Origin: Flagellimonas oceani
GTDB lineage: Bacteria > Bacteroidota > Bacteroidia > Flavobacteriales > Flavobacteriaceae
Direction: 5' to 3'
DNA: 64,000 bases
Assembly (NCBI RefSeq): GCF_011068285.1
Contig: NZ_CP049616.1
Coordinates: forward strand, 1,034,501 to 1,098,500
Below, piece by piece: positions 47,105 to 53,910 of the stretch. Below the pieces are notes generated by a model. The model worked only from the letters and a program-made list of their open reading frames with translations. It ran no database searches and had not been told where the DNA came from. The stretch's first letter is position 1. Every line of letters starts with the position of its first letter. The position numbers and the translations under genes were made by a program.

Positions 47105-47246
47105 CCTGGACAATAGGCCTTGAAGCCTGTATTTCCATCTGATGCCGTTCAGAGATGACCGATAAAAGGATTTGAAAAGCATAAGTCCTGGACTTTTCTT
47201 GCGCTTAATCCTCCTTTATCGGTCGGTGGCCACTTACGGTCACCGA
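47105..47246 (-). ncRNA. Candidate bridge RNA-like segment, copy B (distal)
   Basis: Homologous to copy A over roughly 140 nt. The 10-bp stem 47215-47224 / 47157-47166 is the same sequence as in copy A. The tip reads A-A-G-T-C-C-A-G-G-A-C-T-T on the minus strand, and the small A-G-G-C...G-C-C-T hairpin recurs at 47115-47128. A further hairpin with one mismatch lies at 47225-47244. The internal-loop flanks differ from copy A. No second transposase gene is adjacent, so it may be the end of a lost related element or a duplicated IS end. Confidence 0.4.
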
Positions 47247-47899
47247 GGGTATTCCCGAGTTAAAGACGACCGTCATTTGAGCAACGATCATCTTAAAGGA
47301 AAAGCTCTATGTAAATGGCCAGCGCTAAACTAAGGGAATAGCAAGAGGGTGATGCGCAAATTGCGCCATCACTGTTGTTTTCGGGTCTTCAACAAGTTGA
47401 AAACCAGTTAATTGAATATATTTTGGAATAATGTTCAAAATCAGGGGCTACAGTAGACTTTTCCAAAATCTACAGTAAACCCTTTGGGAACCCCTAGAAA
47501 CACTGGGAATTTTTGACGAAAAAATTGACGCAATTTCACTAAAAAACAAAATTGGGCCTTTGGAAAAGTAATCTAAAGCTTAAAATATCGGAATGGAGAT
47601 TGGAACGTTACAAAACTGAGGCCAACAGACCATTGGATCACCTCAAATGATGAGAAGAGTATATCGGATTAATGGATAAAATTGCCTTGCTCAGTAAGGT
47701 TAGTTTGGCAAGATTTGGGGCTTGCAGCACTCCACTTCGTTGCGCTCGCTTTGATATCGATATTAGATTAATAATGGTGGTTTTTAAGGCACCGTTTTAT
47801 TGAACTTTCATTGTTAAACGAGCCCACTGGTTTGTTAAAGTTCATTTCCCCGTACTAAATAAATAGTTTACATTCTACCGTTTATTTAAACTTTCGGTT
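47247..47899. other. Non-coding stretch between the IS and the serine recombinase
   Basis: About 650 bp without an intact gene. Visible items: a hairpin around 47349-47373 (G-T-G-A-T-G...C-A-T-C-A-C with an A-A-T-T centre); two copies of C-T-A-C-A-G-T-A near 47448 and 47470; a protein-like run of 24 codons on the plus strand (about 47575-47648, containing S-E-W-R-L-E-R-Y-K) that ends in a stop and may be a gene scrap; and inverted repeats just before the recombinase gene. Confidence 0.4.
47857..47892. repeat. Nested inverted repeats before the serine recombinase (possible res/operator)
   Basis: A-A-A-T-A-A-A / T-T-T-A-T-T-T and A-G-T-T-T-A / T-A-A-A-C-T arms lie just upstream of the recombinase ATG. 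Resolvase and invertase genes often carry their own recombination or operator site at this place, so this is a candidate. Confidence 0.4.
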
Positions 47900-48508
47900 A
47901 TGGTTTTTGGATATGCACGGGTGAGTACGATGGAACAAAGTTTGGACCTACAATTGGATGCACTCCTCAAGGAAGGGATTCCACAAAAGAACATTTACAC
48001 GGACAAGGTATCAAGTACCAAGGAAGTACGGAAGAGTTTGAGCAAACTTTTAAAATATGTAAGGGACGGAGATACTATTGTGGTCTGGAAACTTGATCGG
48101 TTGGCAAGGAGCCTGATTCATTTTACCAATCTAATGACAAAGTTAAAAGGAAAGGGCGTTCGTTTCAGGAGTATTACCGAACCTTTCATAGATACTACGG
48201 AGAAGTCTTCACATTCGGAGTTTATCATCAACATATTTGCCGCATTGGCACAATTGGAAAGGGACATCATTATTGAACGGACCAAAGCAGGCTTGGAATC
48301 AGCAAGGAGAAGAGGAAAGATATTAGGTGCACCAAGGGGATTAAGTAAGAAAAATCAACAAAAAGCTGTACTTTGTGAGGAGTATTTCAATGACGGGGTG
48401 TTGACCGTTACAGAGATATGTGAACGATTGAACATTTCAAGAGCCACCTATTACAAGTATTTACGGCATAGGGGACTTTCAGGAAAGTTGAGATCATATA
48501 AAAGATGA
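47900..48508 (+). CDS. Serine recombinase (resolvase/invertase family)
   Basis: A 202-residue small serine recombinase. The catalytic Ser9 sits in G-Y-A-R-V-S-T, followed by the resolvase core with V-W-K-L-D-R-L-A-R-S (about 64-73) and the long E helix containing L-A-Q-L-E-R-D-I-I-I-E-R-T-K-A-G-L (about 116-132). A C-terminal helix-turn-helix follows (T-V-T-E-I-C-E-R-L-N-I-S-R-A-T-Y-Y-K). Length and order match DNA invertases and Tn3-type resolvases. It lies immediately before the row of orphan genes and may act on a nearby site. Confidence 0.93.
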   Translation: MVFGYARVSTMEQSLDLQLDALLKEGIPQKNIYTDKVSSTKEVRKSLSKLLKYVRDGDTIVVWKLDRLARSLIHFTNLMTKLKGKGVRFRSITEPFIDTTEKSSHSEFIINIFAALAQLERDIIIERTKAGLESARRRGKILGAPRGLSKKNQQKAVLCEEYFNDGVLTVTEICERLNISRATYYKYLRHRGLSGKLRSYKR

Positions 48509-48591
48509 ATCAATACATCGAATTTATTCCTGTTTGATGGTATATTGAAGTATTTTACCTTCTTATATACAAGTTGGCACAAATACAAAAA

Positions 48592-50064
48592 ATGAGAAAC
48601 TGGACGATAATATTATTTCTGTTATTGACACTGACCATTTACGGGCAGACAAAGTTTGATAAGTCCAAAATTTCAAAAGAGACAAATAAAATTGCCCAAG
48701 ACATTGAAGAAATAAACATGGTTATGAGCAGTGCCGTAGGTTTTGCAGGGGTGCGACCCGAACAGTACGACAATTTCATGAAGCTTAAATCAATGGCCAC
48801 TTCAGACGAATTAAAGGAATTGACAAGTCATCCAAATCCGACAGTTCGTTCCTATGCATTTTGGGCATTATCGTATGACCATTCCGTTGACCCGTATCCA
48901 ATTGTGCTTAACCACATAAACGACAGTAAATTCGTAAATACACAGTTCGGCTGCATTGTCAGTGGAGAATCTGTCGGAGACTTTTTCATCAATGTCGTTA
49001 CCCTAGGGCGCATTGACCTTGACTCCAAAAAACTTGACTCTGTCCAGTTCGCAACTCTTGACAGTATTCTCATTTACACTCCAAATAACCTGAGTGCCAA
49101 ATCAGCAGCAATCAACAGAGCAGAGCCTACCGAAAGTCTGTACCCTAAAATCAGAGAATTGGTTGTCAAGGAAAATGACCAAACGGCTTTGGTGACATTG
49201 GCCAAATACCAAAAGGAGCAGGATATTGAACTGATTCAAAATAATAAGACGAAAAGCAAATTTGACGAAGGAGGTTTCTTCTATACATATAAAGCAATAA
49301 GCCAATTCCCTCATTCTGACTTTTTTCCACTTCTTGAAAAGAATCTTGAAAAGACACTTGACAATACGCACTTTAGTACCGAGTGGCGAGAACTATATAA
49401 GGCAATTGCTAGCTACAAGAATGACAAAGCAAAAGAGTTACTTCTCGTACCATTTACCCAAGTTAAGCACAACAATATCAGAAAGTATCACATCGACTTT
49501 GTTTTTAGTGCACTCCGAGAATTCAAAGACCCAATCTATGAGGACTTGTTCTGGAAACTTTGGACTGAGGAAAAAAGAATAAACCCTGACGTTTTTAAGT
49601 ATTTATCAAGCACAAATCCAGAAAAGACATTTGAGCTGACAAAAGAAAGCCTGAAAAACACTGACGGACTTTATAGTGCGAATATCAGTCTGAACTTTAA
49701 TGATTTTGACGCATCTGAAAACCTTACATCGACAATGCTTGACCTTGCCTTAAAACAAGATAAGGAATTTGGATTTGAAGTAATAAGAAAGAATATTGAA
49801 GAAGCAAACGTGAATCTATTTCCAATTTTTGCAGACAAAACTGCTGAACTCAAGGATAAATCATTCATTGAACCACTCTTTGACCGACTTGAAACAGAGT
49901 GGAATGCTCACATTTATCTCAAAGCGGCCCAAGCTCTTATTGCTTATGAAGATTCTGATGTTAATCAAAGAATACTAAAAACTGTAAAGAAAAACAAGAA
50001 TTTAAGGAAAGACTGGGGAGGTGATGCTCTTGATAAACTTATGAAAGACAATAACATAAAATGA
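48592..50064 (+). CDS. Secreted protein with HEAT-like helical repeats, orphan
   Basis: About 490 residues from the ATG at 48592 (the frame is open from a TTG at 48574). Signal peptide about 1-18 (I-L-F-L-L-L-T-L-T-I-Y-G-Q). The mature part is almost all helical; segments such as L-T-S-H-P-N-P-T-V-R-S-Y-A-F-W-A-L resemble HEAT-repeat units, and further pairs follow to the end. No catalytic motif is seen. It is the first gene of the AT-rich orphan row. The sequence just before it (A-C-A-A-G-T-T-G-G-C-A at 48569-48579) recurs in similar form before another row gene, suggesting a shared module boundary. Confidence 0.7.
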   Translation: MRNWTIILFLLLTLTIYGQTKFDKSKISKETNKIAQDIEEINMVMSSAVGFAGVRPEQYDNFMKLKSMATSDELKELTSHPNPTVRSYAFWALSYDHSVDPYPIVLNHINDSKFVNTQFGCIVSGESVGDFFINVVTLGRIDLDSKKLDSVQFATLDSILIYTPNNLSAKSAAINRAEPTESLYPKIRELVVKENDQTALVTLAKYQKEQDIELIQNNKTKSKFDEGGFFYTYKAISQFPHSDFFPLLEKNLEKTLDNTHFSTEWRELYKAIASYKNDKAKELLLVPFTQVKHNNIRKYHIDFVFSALREFKDPIYEDLFWKLWTEEKRINPDVFKYLSSTNPEKTFELTKESLKNTDGLYSANISLNFNDFDASENLTSTMLDLALKQDKEFGFEVIRKNIEEANVNLFPIFADKTAELKDKSFIEPLFDRLETEWNAHIYLKAAQALIAYEDSDVNQRILKTVKKNKNLRKDWGGDALDKLMKDNNIK

Positions 50065-50134
50065 AAGTAATTGCGCCTACACTGTATATAGCACGTACCT
50101 TTCGGGAAACGTACCATACGCACGACTGTTGCCA
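50065..50134 (+). repeat. attC-like stem-loop region at the first module junction
   Basis: After the HEAT-like gene comes a segment with an imperfect palindrome around 50094-50113 (G-T-A-C-C-T-T-T-C / G-A-A-A-C-G-T-A-C) and a terminal G-T-T-G-C-C-A (50128-50134), directly followed by the first 17-nt repeat. A palindromic core ending in a GTT-type heptamer at the 3' end of a gene is the general layout of integron attC sites. The match to the strict GTTRRRY box is incomplete. Confidence 0.35.
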
Positions 50135-50151
50135 AAGTTCAAGTAAACGAT
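50135..50151 (+). repeat. 17-nt module-boundary repeat, copy 1
   Basis: First of six copies of a 17-nt word; this one differs from the others by one base (G for A at the ninth position). It lies 4 nt before the ATG of the next gene. All copies are in the same orientation. Confidence 0.8.
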
Positions 50152-50155
50152 TCCA

Positions 50156-50860
50156 ATGAGAATTAAGCTTACTTCAGTTTTTACCTTATCAATCCTCACA
50201 TTTTTTTTATGGAATTGTAATGGAGAAAAGGTCTCATCAAAAGAATTTGAACAGGCTGTCTTCTATGAAATATTTCCTTCTATTATTGATTCGATTTACT
50301 TCGATAAACGCTTAACTCCACCGCCACCTCCACCACCATCCTATATTGATTCAAACGGAACGGAAATTAAATTTGATTCTCTTCAATATAAAAAGGCAAT
50401 AGAGAATTGGAAAATCAGAAAAGAGGAAATTCAAAAGGACACCTCCGCTGTCTATATTGTTGTTTCGGATTCTTTAAGTGACTATGATAGAGAAGATTTC
50501 TATGAACTAATAAATCATTTTAAACCACATAAAATAGTTCTGGATTCAAGAAACATAGAATTAGATGATCGGTTCAAAATTGATTTAAGCAAGTTAAATG
50601 CAAACAAGAAAAAGCTAAAATTCAAGTATAGTTCTGAATTTCCGCCAGGATCTGAAATCTGGAGAACTGATTATGACTACTATATAGCTTTTACCATAAG
50701 TTTTAGCCCAATATTATTTGATGAGAAAAATGAATATGGCGTTCTTAGTGGTGGCTATACTAGGGGAAGGTTAAATGGAAGTGGGTTTAGAATTTTCATC
50801 AAAAGAAATGATGTCGGTGGATGGGTAATCGATGAGATTGTTGGAACCTGGATTTCATGA
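50156..50860 (+). CDS. Orphan lipoprotein with a polyproline segment
   Basis: A 234-residue putative lipoprotein (hydrophobic run ending F-F-L-W-N-C). A stretch of seven prolines lies near residues 55-61, then a charged region and a beta-rich C-terminal half (Y-Y-I-A-F-T-I-S-F-S-P). I recognise no family. It starts 4 nt after repeat copy 1 and ends 14 nt before copy 2, so it fills one repeat-to-repeat interval. AT-rich codon use unlike the chromosome on the left. Confidence 0.65.
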   Translation: MRIKLTSVFTLSILTFFLWNCNGEKVSSKEFEQAVFYEIFPSIIDSIYFDKRLTPPPPPPPSYIDSNGTEIKFDSLQYKKAIENWKIRKEEIQKDTSAVYIVVSDSLSDYDREDFYELINHFKPHKIVLDSRNIELDDRFKIDLSKLNANKKKLKFKYSSEFPPGSEIWRTDYDYYIAFTISFSPILFDEKNEYGVLSGGYTRGRLNGSGFRIFIKRNDVGGWVIDEIVGTWIS

Positions 50861-50874
50861 TAAAAACAAAATTA

Positions 50875-50891
50875 AAGTTCAAATAAACGAT
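50875..50891 (+). repeat. 17-nt module-boundary repeat, copy 2
   Basis: Exact match to copies 3-6. It lies 14 nt after one stop codon and 2 nt before the next ATG. Confidence 0.8.
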
Positions 50892-50893
50892 AG

Positions 50894-51163
50894 ATGGATC
50901 TTGAAGCAATATTTTGGGGATATCTTCCGATAATAATCGCACTGATTGAAATTTATATTTCAATTAAACTTAGCATCAAGAACGGAACTTTTTTTCAATG
51001 GACTTTTACAGTGTTGATTTGTGGGTTAAATGTTTTAGCAATATATATTCTAGCAAGAATTTTACTAGGTGCTTGGCCTACTTATATGCCACATTTTGCC
51101 ATATTGATTTCTACCGTTTTTTTGGGAGGCCAATATTCAACCAATAATTATAAGTTCAAATAA
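50894..51163 (+). CDS. Small orphan membrane protein, three helices
   Basis: An 89-residue protein with three predicted transmembrane segments (about 6-26, 33-58 and 64-80), joined by short loops. It has no recognised motif. Its TAA stop is formed by the repeat itself: the last codons A-A-G T-T-C A-A-A are the start of copy 3. It occupies one repeat interval alone. Confidence 0.6.
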   Translation: MDLEAIFWGYLPIIIALIEIYISIKLSIKNGTFFQWTFTVLICGLNVLAIYILARILLGAWPTYMPHFAILISTVFLGGQYSTNNYKFK

Positions 51164-51168
51164 ACGAT
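51152..51168 (+). repeat. 17-nt module-boundary repeat, copy 3
   Basis: Exact copy. It supplies the last residues and the stop codon of the preceding three-helix protein, so here the repeat is partly coding. Confidence 0.8.
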
Positions 51169-51301
51169 TGCTCTTACTCATCCAAAATAACCTTACACTG
51201 ATTTTGACTTTGATTTAGAGGATGCAAACAATATTTTGGATTCCAATAAAAGATGATAAATACATCTCTATAAACAAGTTGTGCAGTAATCACCAAAAAA
51301 A

Positions 51302-52177
51302 ATGAATAGAAAGCATCTGATATTCGCCTTGTTTTTAGTTCCAATTTTGAGTTGGAGTCAATTCAAAGTATCTGGGGTTGTAATATCTAAAACCGATAAT
51401 GATTCAATCCCTGGTGTAATCGTAAAAGAAAAGGGCACTGAAAATGGAGCTCAAACAGACTTCGACGGTCAATTTTCGATTGAAGTTTCAGACCCTAATG
51501 CAATCTTGGTTTTTTCATTTGTTGGAATGGTAACCAAAGAATATAGCCTTAAAGGAGAAAATAAAATTATAGTAACAACGAAATGGGATTGCAACAAAGA
51601 TTTTTTTGATTCAAACAGGATTAGAATTTATGGGCAGTCTGGACTAATAAACAATCCAATTGGTGGACAAATTGATATTGCCTCCCCATACATTTATTTT
51701 GGAGGGGTATTGGAAGCCAGTTATAGCTATCAGACAAATTCGAAAGAAAATGTTTTCCAAGAAGGTAGCTTAGAGTTCAAACATTCAATATCAAATTGTG
51801 AATTTGATATTGATTTCAGGGCTAGCTACCGAGATTTTAAATTTGACAATGAACTTAAGAACAACACCTATTCTTTTGAAACGGATTTTAATCTTTCAAG
51901 AATCAGTTTTATAGCGGGTTATAGTCATCTAGAAATTAATAATATAGGTAATTCAAGAAATTATAAATCTTCAGGTTTGTTAATTGGATTTGGAACTTCA
52001 TTTGGAAGACCTCTATATCCAGAATTAGTAAGCAAAATCTCGATTTATAAAGATAATATTGAGTATCAAGGTAAAATTCAAGGAAGTTTTAAACGATTTT
52101 TGATATTCCTGAAATATTATAAATTAAGCTCATTTCAAGAGTTAAGTCTGGGAATCGGTTATAATCTATTTTATTAA
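51302..52177 (+). CDS. CarboxypepD_reg-like secreted/outer-membrane protein, orphan
   Basis: A 291-residue exported protein: signal peptide about 1-19 (S-W-S-Q), then a carboxypeptidase-regulatory-like beta-sandwich (about 22-95) with S-G-V-V-I-S-K-T-D, P-G-V-I-V-K-E-K-G-T and T-D-F-D-G-Q-F-S-I, the wording of SusC/TonB-receptor N-termini. The remaining 190 residues alternate polar and aromatic residues like outer-membrane beta strands and end in a terminal F-Y. Far too short for a TonB-dependent receptor; possibly a small barrel. Its start is preceded by an A-C-A-A-G-T-T-G motif (51274-51281) resembling that at 48569. Confidence 0.7.
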   Translation: MNRKHLIFALFLVPILSWSQFKVSGVVISKTDNDSIPGVIVKEKGTENGAQTDFDGQFSIEVSDPNAILVFSFVGMVTKEYSLKGENKIIVTTKWDCNKDFFDSNRIRIYGQSGLINNPIGGQIDIASPYIYFGGVLEASYSYQTNSKENVFQEGSLEFKHSISNCEFDIDFRASYRDFKFDNELKNNTYSFETDFNLSRISFIAGYSHLEINNIGNSRNYKSSGLLIGFGTSFGRPLYPELVSKISIYKDNIEYQGKIQGSFKRFLIFLKYYKLSSFQELSLGIGYNLFY

Positions 52178-52188
52178 TTCATTTAACT

Positions 52189-52205
52189 AAGTTCAAATAA
52201 ACGAT
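52189..52205 (+). repeat. 17-nt module-boundary repeat, copy 4
   Basis: Exact copy. Its last two bases are the first two bases of the ATG of the next gene. Confidence 0.8.
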
Positions 52206-52458
52206 GAAGTACTTGGACGATCATAACATCCGAAAGCTTAGTAAAATTATCTATCAAACCAATGTTATGCCGTCTGGGAAAAATGATTCATTCGTAAGGT
52301 TAAGTGAGCACCTTCTTAGACAATTACAAAATGATTGTGATTTGGCTAAGGTTAATAGGATTATTACAAGTGAATTAATTAGCACCTATGGATTAGATGT
52401 GACTGAATCTCAAAGCAGAGATATTTCTGAAGTAGTATATTCATGGTTTCATGAATGA
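52204..52458 (+). CDS. Small orphan helical protein
   Basis: An 84-residue soluble, helical protein without signal or recognised motif. The ATG overlaps the end of repeat copy 4, and the stop is 2 nt before copy 5, so the gene and one repeat make a 272-bp unit. Too short and unlike known families to assign a role. Confidence 0.55.
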   Translation: MKYLDDHNIRKLSKIIYQTNVMPSGKNDSFVRLSEHLLRQLQNDCDLAKVNRIITSELISTYGLDVTESQSRDISEVVYSWFHE

Positions 52459-52460
52459 AA

Positions 52461-52477
52461 AAGTTCAAATAAACGAT
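52461..52477 (+). repeat. 17-nt module-boundary repeat, copy 5
   Basis: Exact copy, 2 nt after a stop codon. An ATG overlaps its end as in copies 4 and 6 (at 52476), but that frame closes at once; the real gene starts at 52505. Confidence 0.8.
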
Positions 52478-52504
52478 GAGCAAATCCAATAAATCCAACT
52501 TTTA

Positions 52505-52924
52505 ATGTCTGACAAGAAAATCTATAGATATACCAATGTAGAGTTATTAAATGTGATTAAAAACAGTCAGAATAAAGCTTTAGTGGTTAATGCTCAGGCG
52601 GAATTGGAGAAAAGGAAATTAACGGATGAGGAGCTTCAAACTACAGAATCAGAATATTTGAAGTATCTTGAATTTAAAGAAAATCGAAAGGATGAATCCT
52701 TAACAAGAGAAGAGTGGTTGTCATTTTTCATATTACCGTTTATCACTCCAAGGCCAAAATGGCGAAATGATCATTATACGGATTCAGAATATCAGCGATT
52801 TGAGAAATACGGATTTGATAAAAAGGCAAAACAAGCTTCCGAAGTTCAGACACTAGGAATTTTGTTTTGGTTTGTTCTCTTCATTGTCTGTTTGGTAGTG
52901 GCTGGATATATGAATCTATTATAA
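52505..52924 (+). CDS. Orphan protein with C-terminal membrane anchor
   Basis: A 139-residue protein: charged helical region (about 1-75), a short hydrophobic patch W-L-S-F-F-I-L-P-F, and a C-terminal helix (about 117-137) that probably anchors it in the membrane. The stop codon's last base is the first base of repeat copy 6. No family recognised. Confidence 0.6.
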   Translation: MSDKKIYRYTNVELLNVIKNSQNKALVVNAQAELEKRKLTDEELQTTESEYLKYLEFKENRKDESLTREEWLSFFILPFITPRPKWRNDHYTDSEYQRFEKYGFDKKAKQASEVQTLGILFWFVLFIVCLVVAGYMNLL

Positions 52925-52940
52925 AGTTCAAATAAACGAT
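52924..52940 (+). repeat. 17-nt module-boundary repeat, copy 6
   Basis: Exact copy and the last one. It is followed by a short imperfect hairpin (G-A-A-A-G-C...G-C-T-T-T-C, 52941-52961) and then by a decayed minus-strand gene rather than an intact plus-strand gene. Confidence 0.8.
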
Positions 52941-52997
52941 GAAAGCAAAGTGTAAGCTTTCCTTTATATTTTCTGAAATAGAATCTTATTAAAAATA

Positions 52998-53294
52998 TCA
53001 CTTAATCAAGTGTTCTTCGTCATTAAAAACTCTATAATCTATTTCTATATTTTTTATGGTAGATCCATAAAGTATCAAATGGTCTCATTTGATGGTCTTA
53101 AAGTTTTCATTCTTGTTTACAATTTCAATATCACTGAACACTCTTGAAAGAATTGTATGCTCGGTCTTTTCAATTATATACCATTCTACCGAAAGTGCGC
53201 TGAAGCATCGGAATTTACTTTACCGGTTAATTTTAAAAGAAAAAGCCGAAATTCTTTCAGACATCACGTCTAAGAGGGTAAGATACCTTATTCC
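52998..53294 (-). pseudogene. Decayed minus-strand gene after the repeat array
   Basis: One minus-strand frame of 99 codons is protein-like throughout but is broken by a TAA and a TGA into pieces of 24, 44 and 28 codons. The pieces contain L-D-V-M-S-E-R-I-S-A-F, V-E-W-Y-I-I-E-K-T-E-H and I-E-I-D-Y-R-V-F-N-D-E-E-H, closing with a TGA at 52998-53000. No start codon or ribosome site is seen upstream. The family is unknown. In AT-rich DNA such runs can arise by chance, but three in one frame suggest an eroded gene. A 69-codon plus-strand frame here (53089-53298) is less protein-like. Confidence 0.4.
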
Positions 53295-53402
53295 CTAAAC
53301 TCAGAATTTAGAATCTACAATTTTGATAACAATTATTTCACCTACATAAAACCCAGAATATTCGCTAAAAAAATAACTTTAAATTATCAAATATTCAGCG
53401 AC

Positions 53403-53855
53403 ATGCGATTTTATAACACTTTATTTTTTTTCATTCTTTTCCTCTTATTCTCTTGTGGGGATGATGATGGTAACTCTAATCTAAATTTGCAATCTAAATT
53501 GATAGATAGATGGGAATTAATTCGCTTCCAAAATTCTGATGGCACTAACATTGTTGAACCACAGACAGGAGAGACTCCCATTATCCTCAATTTTTTGGAG
53601 AATTTGGATTTTCATGCGACTACAACGAGCAATGAAATCAATGGGAACTTCACTACTGAACAAGAGAAATTGATCATTACAAATTTTGCCACGACATTGG
53701 TTAGCGAAACAGATTGGGGGATTATGTTCTATGAAGCTCTGGAAGCGGCGAGAGACCCAAATAGTCTGGAAATCATCATGGAATTTTCAGTTTCGTCTGA
53801 AACCTTGAGACTAAGTTACAATGAAAATAAGGATATGGTTTTAATCCGTAGATAA
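53403..53855 (+). CDS. Lipocalin-like lipoprotein
   Basis: A 150-residue lipoprotein with a lipobox L-L-F-S-C followed by G-D-D-D-G. The mature part starts L-I-D-R-W-E-L-I-R-F-Q-N-S-D-G, the typical first strand of lipocalin-like/META-type domains of Bacteroidota, and continues as a small beta barrel. Role unknown; such proteins sit in the periplasm or on the surface. Next gene is 55 bp downstream on the same strand. Confidence 0.75.
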   Translation: MRFYNTLFFFILFLLFSCGDDDGNSNLNLQSKLIDRWELIRFQNSDGTNIVEPQTGETPIILNFLENLDFHATTTSNEINGNFTTEQEKLIITNFATTLVSETDWGIMFYEALEAARDPNSLEIIMEFSVSSETLRLSYNENKDMVLIRR

Positions 53856-53910
53856 TAAATTCAATTTGTGTCCCCCAAAAAACCTTTAATTAACTTAAAA
53901 CACGTTAGCC

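Larger units (their letters stand above)
45730..47250 (-). mobile_element. IS110-family insertion sequence (ends not defined)
   Basis: Transposase gene plus a long non-coding 5' region, the layout of IS110-group elements, which lack clear terminal inverted repeats and target duplications. The boundaries given are estimates: the left limit is just past the transposase stop, and the right limit includes the second structured repeat. The presence of two related non-coding copies suggests either one element with a duplicated end or one element next to the end of a related one. Confidence 0.6.

Noticed and set aside
46853..47246. Reading copies A and B as riboswitches or attenuators
   Set aside because: No metabolic gene follows and the duplicates sit in the non-coding end of an IS110 element, which fits bridge RNA better.
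50135..52940. Reading the 17-nt repeats as a CRISPR array
   Set aside because: Spacing is 272-1037 bp, repeats are too short and intervals are genes; no cas genes are present.
53089..53298. 69-codon plus-strand frame after the repeat array
   Set aside because: The opposite strand shows the more protein-like sequence over the same bases, so the plus frame is probably its shadow.
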